From assembly GCA_047967505.1 (NCBI GenBank), contig CM106538.1: 64,000 nt of DNA; one strand, 5' to 3'. The position numbers and the translations under genes are program-made. Shown piece after piece: positions 23,701 through 35,700 of the stretch (within the stretch, counting starts at the first letter, position 1; each line of letters starts with the position of its first letter). Under the pieces are notes generated by a model. That model did no database searches and had not been told where the DNA came from. It worked only from the letters and a program-made list of their open reading frames with translations. Origin of the DNA: Dipteris shenzhenensis (lineage: Eukaryota; Polypodiophyta; Polypodiopsida; Gleicheniales).

Positions 23701-26700
23701 ATTCGAATCACTGAGCATTTGGCGGGCATACGGGAGAGCAAGAGTATGCCAATTACTTTGAACTCTTTGAGCAACTTCGTACAAAAGGATCTCCCACCCT
23801 TCAGCATGGCAGATCCTGTCAAGATGCCTACCATCTAGAGCTAACTAACTCAAGGCCCATGTGTCCATGCACATGAGTGCACAAGAGGTGGGGTGGTATG
23901 GGACGGGAGGAAGTGACGGGGGAGAAAGTTTTAGTAGACAAGAAAGGTACTCAAGAAACCTGGATAGTTTTTTAGCAAAAAATCTTACCTGTGGGGCTGC
24001 TTCAAAAACTCTAAACTTCTTATTCGAGTGTTCATCCAGTTCCAAAATTGCCGCTACATTTCCACATCTGCAAAAGATGAACAAGTTGTCAAAAATCACA
24101 AAATATCTATTTAAAAATAACACATGAAATTATATCCATCACATCAACATCCAATGAGCTAATGCAAAAACCCGGTACAGCTATCACATACTAGCCTTGC
24201 CCAACTCTTATTCATATACCTATAGCAGTAATTTGGAGCTGACCACACAGTCACAATCTGGTTGTTGAACATCCATTTGTAACCTTCCATGACAAGCTGA
24301 TGCGCACGGCATATCAATTCTAGCTTATTTGTGTGATTGAACTCAGTCACAATGCTGGCCCCAAACAAAAAGCCAGCCCCTCTTGGACTCAGGCCCCAGC
24401 CATCAATCGCTTCTGGGTCTGACCAGAGAAGATCGCACATCGCTCCATCATGTGGCACCTCTTGCTTGCGATCAATTGTCCTAATCTGTGCAATATTATG
24501 GTTTGCAATTGCCAAATCTTGTAAATTTTAAGATTTAATAAATAGCAAGGTTTGCAAGCATCATCCACACTCAAATACACAGATCATTTGGAGCTATATT
24601 ATGTATGTGCCGACCTGATCCAATGTCGTTATTGAAGGCGAAAGGCCACCATGAACATTAAAAATTCGGTTCTCTATCAATGCCGAGAGACTGCTCACAA
24701 TTAGATCCACAAATGGAGATCAGCGGTCATAAATAGGCATAAGAGGCACAAACTCAGGCAACCTTATAAGGTGAGCTTTTATGAGAGAGTTACACATTGA
24801 AGCTCTGAAATTTGAAATAAGGAACACACATCAAGCTGTCATCAAAGTTCCAGACTGTCATCTTGTGTAAAAGCTACAAACCTTAGGTAATCAAATATAT
24901 CGGTGCAGTATCGCCAAACATTGACCGACCCATATTTACGAAGACACTCGTCATAAAATCCATATACCTGCAAGTAAAGCCACCTTGTGTGAGAATAACT
25001 GTGTTCCTGACTCAATATATATCCACAATGCTATAAGCTGTATGCTGCCAAAATCACCTTAGACACTTCCATCCGAAAGGGCTATTCAAAGATATTGAAT
25101 TCAGTAACCATTTAGTGCTCTAAAAAACCCAATTTTTGAGCTGACTAAGTGAAGTTGAGTGGAGAGAATATGCTCCAAAAAAAAGATCCTGTACAGAAAA
25201 AGAACCTGTACAGAATTGAGCACACCCAGAGTAGCTTTGCAGAACTTGACCTGTGTAATTTGTCTGCTCTCATGATTACCCCGTATAAGTGTAATCCGGT
25301 CAGGATAACGAACCTGCATAATCATACAGCAACCATGATATAAACGAACCAGTAATATTAAAACCAAAAATAGCCATGCAAGAGTCTGATAACCATTGCA
25401 GACAGAATATAAAAGAGCAAGACATTTTATTTGATCATAATGTAAAAATAGATTCCTCTTTAATCTAATGGGCTTCCTAATCTAACCCCAGAAACACCAA
25501 TAGCATAAGACGCTGCCAGATAATGCCAAAATCATATTAAAGATTCCAAGAAATGCCAGACAAAGCTAATAAATTTAAATTACAAAATGGAGATAATTTT
25601 TCGAGGCATGTACAGAGCATGTACAAAGGTCTAAAAATATGCCTGTTTCAATTTGTAAAATCAGTAGCTAGACCAAATAAGAAATAAAAATATTTTGCTC
25701 AGAAACGTAGAAGAGGTTAAGCAATCTATAACTCCTATCTTTTGCACAAGATGTGTAAAGGCCGCTGCCTCCAAGTACTAATCTTGAAAGGTAAATCAAA
25801 GCACTACAACAGTCATTAGGTCACAAGACCCCTAAGGCTTAAGCTCGCAAGCCCACTTTCCAGCCGTAGGTTCAGTACCTCAAACACACCTGAGCCCGAT
25901 ATACTATGAGCTACCCCACCTGACAGTAAGCCCCATAACATAGGTCCTCACCCAAAAGAATGACCTCATCAGGTCTGAGCTACTCCAAGGCCCACAAGTC
26001 CTATATCACCAGAAACTCCCCCCAAGACACCCATGAACTGAGTCTGTGGCTTGTATTTATAAGCTTGGCTCCCCTATCTTTAGCATCCAGCTCCTATTCT
26101 GGGAGTTATGCCTTGAATAGCCTTGCTTCTAGAACCATAAATCCACTCTAAACCTCAACTATGATACCTCCAGACTTGAGTTCATTTAACGTTAGGTTAT
26201 TCCTCAGCCAAGGTTCGACTATGCCCTTAATCCACTCTAAACCTCAACTATGATACCTCCAGACTTGAGTTCATTTAACCTTAGGTTATTTCTCGGCCAA
26301 GGTTCGACTATGCCCCTAGTCCAACCTAGCTAGGAATCTGAATCCAAATCCAGGAGATGTATTTGAGGTTTTGGCTGAGGAGGATAACCCAATAGCACCA
26401 ATTATTCCCTATGGAGTTTTATCGTGAAGAAGAATCTGTTGCAAAGAGTCTTTGGGGCTTTGTCAAAAGCCCACCTAAGAGATGCACTTGTTTCTCCTCC
26501 AAATCTCAACGAGGAGATAATGCACATGATAGGCAGCAAGATCGGGTAAGGCCAGCTACCCATGGTGCTCCTACTTGGATCTGAGGAGATGGGATGTGAG
26601 AGAAGCCCAGGCTATAACAACAATTGCCTCCGACACTGAAGATAAAGTGGTAAGAAGGCCTATTTTAAAGTTACAATAACTTCCTCTCCGAGGGCTGATA

Positions 26701-29700
26701 ATGACTGATATCAGAATCGTGCCTTTTAAAGCAAGCCTCTATCACCATTTCCGATAGCAAATTATTCAATATACCAGAAAACACTCCAGATATAGTTAGA
26801 GAAAGCCCTGATACCACTACGGATCCGGATTCCCCCGAGATTGAGTGACAAAGAAGAAAAAAGAGATGCTTTACTAACCACAGCGATGAGGAACACTGCC
26901 AAGGCTTGTATGTTCAGCTAACAATCCTCATCGATGGGAGGAAGAAGCATGGAACTGCTTCCACAAAGAGTGACGGAAGCAACTCCTCCCAATGAGGATG
27001 GTCTCCTACAGTAGAAAGAAGGAGATGGGGGAGGAGAGTACTGGAACCCCAAACTAGTGGAAGTTGATGCTCTATCAATATGACTTGGAGGGGTGACATA
27101 GACAATGGAGGAAGGCATGAACTTTGTTTATTCTCCACAGTCAGCTAAGTGTATAAAGGCATTACTCTCAACAAGCTAAAGTGGAGAACAATTTCACAAC
27201 ACCCTACCAAAAGGGGCCTACAAAAAGGGGGGCCTAAACTAGGCCTCCAAATAGGGCCTGAGAGGGGCTAGTATTGTGCGAGGGGTCCTCTGTTGGAATA
27301 TGCATGGATTATCCAAGGTTGCTACTGCTAGGAGGATTTTTTCCTCGACAAATGGAGAGACTGTCCTTTCTTATCTGAGGTCCCTACAGGTTTGGGGGGG
27401 CACTTCTAGTCTTGATTCTGACTCTTTCATTTGAGTATAGGCATTACTCTCAACAAGCTAAGGTGGAGAAGGATTTCACAACACCCTACAAAAAGGGGGG
27501 CCTACAAACTGGGCCTCCAAAAAGGGACTATTGCTGTGCGAGGGGTCCTCTGTTTGAATATGCATGGATTATCCAAGGGAGAAGTTTACAAAATTTCTTA
27601 GAGTTTGGCAAGGTCCTTCAAAACAATACTATTCTTCTAGGCGACTTTAATATGGTAGAATCTCGTAGAGACAGATGGAACGGAATAGGAAACACTATAA
27701 GGGGCAAGAAATTGTCTTCGTGGAATCCTCTCAAAGATTCTATTGTGCTTATTGATATCTCTGCAGACATGTCCTTCGCTTGGACTAACAACCAATCTGG
27801 CCTTCTCCACAAAAAAGCAAGGATAGATAGGGCTTGCTTCTCAAGAGACATTGTAGATTCAATTTTATGCTACAAGAGCGGAGCTCTTATTTCTCTTCCC
27901 TTCTCTGACCATAAACCAATCCTGATTTCTATGGATAAAAGCCAGAGCAAGAGAAGAAATTCTTGGTTCAAAGCTAATCCATTTTTCTTTCGCTTACCAT
28001 ACGTGCAACAAAAGATAATCAGAATTTGGGAAAATTCTTTTGAGGCCACAGCCAGTGTCACCAAAAAATGGATCAGGGCTACAGAAAGAACGGGCATTTT
28101 TCTCAAAGCCATCAAAAAGTGGACAGATATTGCTAGGTCTGATAGACGCAAACGACTATGACATTGATGACAACTTTCAAAGTTTGAGCGCTATGAAAGA
28201 ACATTGTGGTGGACAAAGATATACATGTCTAATGGCAAACAGCATTACTCATGTCAGGATAGACATGGAATTACAACCCTTAATGCGTCTCAAGAGAGTG
28301 GTTTTAGGTGGTATGTGACACTGCACATACTATCTAGGGACGCATCAAAATTCCAATAAATTGAGATTATCTAAATTGGGATTCTTACCTACACTAGGGA
28401 ATAAATAGTTGCTATATGGGAGTATTCTTCTAAAGAAAAGAGTATGTTGTGCTTCGAGGGAGCAAAGAGAAACAAAAATAGGGTCACATGACTAATTTGC
28501 TTGAAGGCCAATTTTATGTAAAGCTGATCACTTTAGTTATGGCTTGAAGTTATGGTTTATAGATAAGTTAACCCAAGAGTCATTTGGGAATTCTATTAAT
28601 GGACGTTCGTATGTGTTTACAACACTAAATGTTGTAAGCAAGTAAGATGAGTCTCTAATGCTAGAGACACCCTACTATAAATGCTTAATAGATTTACCTA
28701 GATCGTATATCTTGGTTGTATAAGATGCCAAGATGATTGATGTATATGCTAGCATAACATGAGTTGCATCATAACTGTAAAAACAAGAAGGGCCAATCTT
28801 CAGCCACATAGTTTGCTGAAGCACTTTCCTTGTTTGCATTTGATGCATTGAAATCTGAAGCTGTCATTGTAACTTCCTTATTTTGCTTTTCTTTCTCCAA
28901 CATCTTCATGCACTCACTGATGTGGTGTCTAGGCCTCTTACAATAACGGCACTTCTTCTTCTTCTTTTGGGATGACCTGCATTATCTGAATTCTTCTTTG
29001 ATGGCTGTGCCAAATCAGTCCTGGACTAATGGCCACCAAAATGGGGCTTGCTTTTGCCTTGTGCCCACAAGGCTTGATCTCCATCATGCACATCAAGAGA
29101 CACGTTGAACTTTCTCCCACAAGGCTTGATCTCCATCATGCACATCAAGAGACACGTTGAACTTTCTTCTCTGTCCTCCTGCAAAAGCAGCCTCCCCTAG
29201 TTCTTGGAAAGTGGGTGGGAACGTTAGTACCCCTCATTGGCAGATTTAGAGAAGTGTGAAAAGACAAACAATACTCAGGTAAAGAGTCCAAAGTATTGGA
29301 CACAACCTGACTATCAGGTACCACCTCATCAATATTCAGCAATTGTTCTCTAAGCGCTTGGATCTTATTCAAGTGATCTGACATTGAATCACTCTTCTGC
29401 ATCTTGACACTATCAGCTGTCTTTTTCGAGTAAGAAACCCCAGCCTATCCCTTGGTATCCAAAGCTTGCTTGGATGCCCTAGAGGAAGGCCTTTTGCAAT
29501 GAAAGAGAGGAGGGGGCAGATTGGACGAGGGAGAGATAGGAAGAGGGAGAAGGAGAGAGTAGTGTGGAAAGGGGGAAGAGGGAGAGGAAGAGAGAGATTG
29601 GGAGAGAAGGGAGAAGGAAAGAGAGAGATAGAGAGAGATGGGGAGAGTGTGTAGGGAGCACGTAGGAGGAAGGAGGTGGAAGAAGATAGGATTAGACGTC

Positions 29701-32700
29701 ACATCAAAAAGTACATAGTAGGGAGTGGATGGAGACTTATATAGTCCCTCCACATTTCCACCTAAAGGACCTCTAACTTGGCCCTTTTTCCCCTTCATTA
29801 CAACCATCCCTTTCCATAGAATTTTGCCCTCAAAATTTCACAGCATGGCTGTCCAAAAGTGCAGCAAACAGCAACTACTAATCAATCCAGTAGGAGAAAG
29901 GGGTGGTCCTGGACAATTCTTTCTGGCTGCCATGAGTTTTCACCCTCAAGGAGTCCCGACTCCCCGCCACTTGATAAGATACTCTACGTAGGCCTTGTTC
30001 CAGAGTACATGGTCTCTGAAATCCACAATGCGCTCTAGGAAATAGAGGATGTGGCCCTCTTCATCCATAGGTGGCAACTCTGGAAGAACATTGGCATGCT
30101 GTCCAACATGTGGTTTCAGAAAAGATACATGGAAAACATCATGGATCTTGATAAGATACTCTACATAGGCCTTATTCCAGAGTACATGGTCTCTGAAACC
30201 CACGATGCACTCTGGGAAATAGAGGATATGGCCCTCTTCACCCATAGGTGGCAACTCTGGAAGAACATTGGCATGCTGTCCAACATGTGGTTTCAGCAAA
30301 GATACATGGAAAACATCATGGATCTTGGAGGTACTGGGTAGCTCTAACTGATATGCTACCTCTCCAACCTTGCGGATGATCCTGTAAGGACCGTAATACC
30401 TATGAGCAAGCTTTGTGTTGGTATTATCTTTCAACGAGGCATAACGGTTCTTATGGAGACGCAAATGCACATAATCTCCCTCTTTCAAAGACAAATATCT
30501 CCAACATTCATCCACATATTTCTTCTGCGTGGCTTGGGCATCCTACATATTCCTTTTTGCCGATTGCAGAAGGGCATCCATCCTCTCCAAGTCATTTCGT
30601 GCTTGCTGATTTTTCACAGCCATGTCACCAATTGAAGAAGGCATCCTGACCTTGCATCTATACATTGCCTCCAATGGGCTCATGCCAATGGAGAGATGCT
30701 TGGTACTGCTGCAGTAAATTTCAGCAAGTGACAACCATTTATCCCAAGACTTATATGAGTATCATGACAAAAATGCCTCAAATATTCCTCCACCCATTTG
30801 TTCACCCTTTCTGACTGTCCATCAGTCTCAGGACGGTGAGCAGTGATAGGTGTGAGTAAAGTATCCACTGCTGTAAATATCTCCTGCCAAAAGTGACCCA
30901 TAAACTTAGCATCTTTGTCACTGACAATTTCATGAGGGAAACCATGATGCTTAAAGACATGTTCAATGAATTGCCAAGCAACCTACGATGGTAAATACCA
31001 GGTCTTAGTGGGTATGAAATGGGCCTGTTTTGTCATTCTATCCACCACAACAAAGATGATGTCCCATCCCCTCTCTGTAGAATGCAATCCTGTTATGAAA
31101 TCCATTGCTATGTGCGTCCATTTGCCCTCCGGAATGGGTTATGGCTGCAAGAGGCCTGCAAGTAACTTGCTGTCCACTTTATTCTGTTGGCAAGGCAAGC
31201 ATTCAGCCACGTATTTAACCACATCTCTCCACATGCCTTCCCAAGTAAAGCTCTACTTGATTCTTTCATATGTTTTAGTCATGCCTGCATGTCTAGCCAT
31301 GGGAGAGTAGTGCATTTCTTGCAAAACCAGCTGGCGGTATTTTGAGTCTGGCACTAAATAAATCCTGTCTTGGCACCACAACAGCCCATTATGCAATTTG
31401 AAATCCGAATGACCCTGACTAGAAGGCTTCTGCAAATCTGAAAATATGGGAGCTGCTTTAGAATTCTGCATATACTCTTCCTAAATGCAATGAATCCACT
31501 CCTGATATATGGTAGAGATAGCAAACAAATTGCAAGCCCACATCCTGGACAAGGCATCTACAATCACATTTTCCTTCCCTTTTCTGTACTCAATGTCAAA
31601 ATCATAGGATTGGACTGCAGCCAACCACCTGTTCTGCTTATATGACAAATTTGGCTGGGTGAGAAAGAATCTGAGTGTCCTATGATTTGTTTTCACCTTA
31701 ATTTTACTTCCATACAGATCATACAGATAGTGGTGCCATTTCTTGAAGGCATGCAAGATAGCCAGCATCTCCTAATCATAAACATGGAAATTTAGTTCTT
31801 TGCCATCAAACTTCCTGCTTTCAAAGGCTATTACCCCGTGTTCCTGCCTCAGAACAGCCCCCAATCCTTTGCCACTGGCATCTGCTCCACAATGAAATGA
31901 CGTGAAAAATCAGGGCATACCAAGACAGCCGCATGAGTGAGAGCAAATTTCAGGTCTTCAAAGCATTGACCAAATGCTATCCATTTGCCACCTCTACTCT
32001 CAGGCTTCAGCGCATGATCAATCTCAGTAGCAATCAGTCCCACCTTCTGTAAGGTCTTAGAATTGATGAAACTATGAGTGCTACCACTGTCCACAAGCAT
32101 GTGAACAGTCCTGTCATTAATTTGTCCTTTCAATCGGATAGTTACAGCACTTTTAGAGCCCATTAATGCATGAGAAGAAATAGCATAAATTGTTTGCTGC
32201 GCAACCCAAAAGATCTCCTCCTCGTCCACAAGAGCATTACCATTTGCATCCTCTCGTGCAAGAAAAGGCATAGCAACATGATGTTCCACATGAAAGACTT
32301 TAGGCCAACGGCCTCGCGTGTTACATGTGGGCTGAGTGTTATCAGATTGTATACCATGCATATTATGTTCTTAGCACCACCGGGATCAAAGGGGAAATCA
32401 GCCCCCTTCGTTGCTCCAACATTTGGAGCTTCTTCCACGATTTGTGCACCCTTTGAACCATCATGAGTGGCATCCAAAGTCTCAGAAGCATCCATCAAAT
32501 CCTCATCATCCGATATCTCAATAATCATGCTGAGTTTTGCAGTACCACTGTTACGCATTTTGCAAACTTCCCGATGCTCAAGAGTCCACTTCTCACCACA
32601 CTTAAAGCGTAAGTTTGCCCTCTTTCTACTGTCCATAATAGCCCTGGTGTGTTGTTTAAATTCTGATTTTTCAATCCCAACACTTGGCTTAGCTCTTGGC

Positions 32701-35700
32701 TTAGCATCAAATGACATGTATGGCTTAGCATATGGCATCTTGCTGCTTGTAGCTGTGGTAAACCTCGGAAATGGTGCTGCTGCTGATTTTCTTTCATTCC
32801 AATCAGTCACTTTAGGCTTCTTCTCAGCCTCATTTGCATTCCCATATCCGCTGCCCACTGTCATCTTATATTTACTGGCATATTTGGGCTCAAATACCTC
32901 TGCCAATTGGGCTGCATGCTCAATTGTTTGAGGGTTATGTGCCTTCACATCTGCAGCAAAAGAAGGACTTAACCCATGGATGAAACGCAGCAGCTTTCCC
33001 TTTTCAGATACATCCTGCACAAACAGGGAAAGCCTCCAAAAGCGCTGCAAGTACTCTTGGACTGTACCGGACTGCGACAAGGCATAAAATTCAGCACTGT
33101 GAGTTTGTCCTTGATATCCTTGGCTGCATAATTTTGCGTGTGTAACCTCCAGAAGTGCGGGCATCATCACGCTTGAGGTTCACATAATTAGAGAAGGACA
33201 TCTCAAGTTTGATGGCCTCAAGTAGGGCCTTGTATGCATGCAAAGAATCATTGCCTGCGTCTGGCTATATGTGCTCGCTGGTGGGGCGAGAGGTTCATGA
33301 ACCCCAAGCTGGGTCTCTCTACCAAATGCATCTCTCCGAAATGATGGCATACCAAAGGGCTGAGAAGAGGACTAACCTCTCTCCCAGGGAAGTGGGCTGC
33401 CATATAAACCAAAGCCAACTCCAAGCATACTCGCTGGTGCGGTGGAAGGAGCACTAACCGGATGAACACCAACGGGTTGGCCCAAAAGAGACAGCTCAAC
33501 TTGCATAGATGCAGAAAGCCGTGAGCCAAAAGATGGCCTGACGTGGCACAAAAAATGCATCATCTAAGTCCAAATAATCCCCATGCCAGGGCACATGCAA
33601 TGGTCTAGAAGATTGATGCACAGAGGCACGGCGGCATCTACCATAAAACTTCTGCGTGGAGCAAACAGAACATCCTAACTCTCTGAGTGATCCCCTTCTG
33701 ATGCAGAAAGCTGAGCCAAAAGATGGCCTGACATCCTGCGTGAAGGTGCTCTGTGGCACAGAAAATGCATCATCTAAGTCCAGCTAATCCCCAGGCTGGG
33801 GTACATGCAATGGTCTAGAAGATTGATGCTCATAGGCACGGCGGCGTCTGCCATAAAACTTTTGCGTGGAGCAGACAAAACATCCTGACTGTCTGAGTGG
33901 CTCCCTTGCTGGGATGCGGGTTGCTTACCCTTACCTTGCATAGCAATGGCAGATGTGATATGCTGACCAATTTGTTGTCCCATCTGCGCAAGAGCGGTAT
34001 CTTGCATAGCCATGGCTGTGGTAAGCTGCTGGCTGAACCCTTGTCCTATCTAGCGGAAAGCACCCTAGAGCATAGAGGAAAGGGCATCTAGAAACTGTGT
34101 TTGCGCTACCTTCGCTTCCCGAGATGCAGGAGAGAGAGGCTGAGTGGAAGGAACCTTTGTACCACCAGTGGATGCAACCACTGTGGCAGGCACTTGCTCA
34201 TACTGAGTAGCCTCATCACTGTCATGCAATATGTCACGAGGATCACGCTTCGGTGGCATGGTGGCTGGCCTTGGAAAGAGAAGCTCGAATGTAGGCAAGG
34301 AGAAATGGATAGCAAAACCCTACATAATGAGCACCTCAGATAGTGTGTGGAAACACGAAAATGTCGATGGAGAGGCTCGGAAGAAAGGTCGTCAAAGAAG
34401 CTTCGAAATGGGGCTTGAATGAGCCACAATAGGACTATGAAGAGCCCCTAAAAGAGGTTGGAAATTTTTGAGTTTTTGCCTCTCTTTTTTTTTTAGGGGG
34501 GGGGTTTGGGGAGGTCCCTATGTCACCTAATACAGTTAATACACTAACCTAGGACTACTAAGACACTTAGGACTCTGAGTTGGTTGAATCTAACCTAACC
34601 ACCACTTGGACTAACCCTAGTTAGCTTAACCCTACTAACCTAACCAACCCCAACTAACTAGACCTAACAGACTAACCCAAACCTAACAAATTGTACCTAA
34701 CCTAACCCAATCCACTAACCTAGCCAACCTAAACCCCAACTAGTCTGAACCTTAGCAATTGCTAAGGTCTGCAGCGGCGCAACGCTGACGAAAGCACAGC
34801 GTCGACGAGCGCGACGTGGGCAGAGCAGGCGTGTCTTGGGCGGAGGAAGGCACGGCGATGGGATGGCAACAGGTTGAGTGATGGCGACGGGTCCCAGATA
34901 CTGTTCTGACAACGAGTGCAAGAACTGGCAGCGGTTGTTCGTCGACACAACGAAACTGGTCAAGTACCGGTTCGATCGACGAGACTAGAAGGGAGCTGGC
35001 TTGGGTGTTTTGGTCCGGTCGACAAAACTGAATAGCCAGCTTTTGGTCAGGTACCAATTTCACATTGGGTATCAATTCCACTAGGTTTGGTTCGAACGGA
35101 ATAGCTAGCTTTTGATTCGGTGGACGGGAAAGCCAAGAGGCTCTTCAAGGCAACAGACCAAGGTGCGCCAAGGCTAGGCGGTCAAGTAAGGCTTGGCAGG
35201 TTCCTCAAGCCAAGTCCCTTTCGTAGGCAGCAAGATCTTTGGCACAAGTTTGTGTCTTCCTAGTCAGCTGGTTCGTCAGGGCGGTAGATGCAGCATACGC
35301 ATCCACGCAAGTGTTACCCCTAGGAAACGCTCTTGGTTCCAAAGTGTGCTAGATTGCGACTCGAAGTGAAGGTGGGGGGGGGGGGGGGCGCAGAAGCAAA
35401 GGTGCCAGAGTCGGAGCTCTGATACCAATGCAATGAAAGAGATAAGGGGGCAAATTGGAGGAGGGAGAGATAGGAAGAGGGAGAAGGAGAGAGTAGTGTG
35501 GAAAGGTGGAAGAGGGAGAGGAAGAGAGAGATTGGGAGAGAAGGGAGAAGAAAAGAGAGAGAGAGAGAGAGAGATGGGGAGAGAGTGTGTCGGGAGCACG
35601 TAGGAGGAAGGAGGTGGGAGTAGATAGGATTAGATGTCACATCAAAAAGCACATAGGGAGACTTATATTGTCCCTCCACATTTTCCACCTAAAGTAACTC

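Noticed and set aside
23373-23834. 153-codon ATG-started frame on the minus strand in PP4C intron 7
   Set aside because: No recognised domain, Leu/Ser-rich, no splice context, and it lies in an intron on the same strand as the gene. Probably chance.
28310-28800. Possible copia LTR
   Set aside because: Has a TATA-like box and plausible composition, but no second copy in the window and no defined ends.
28938-29120. Short minus-strand frame near the copia gag remnant that might be a separate gene
   Set aside because: It overlaps the 52-bp tandem duplication and the frameshifted gag-zinc-knuckle region; no independent signal.
35276-35688. Ser/Pro/Leu-rich frames in the element C right LTR, mirrored at 29445-29807
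   Set aside because: They are products of the GAGA-rich LTR and its copy, not genes.
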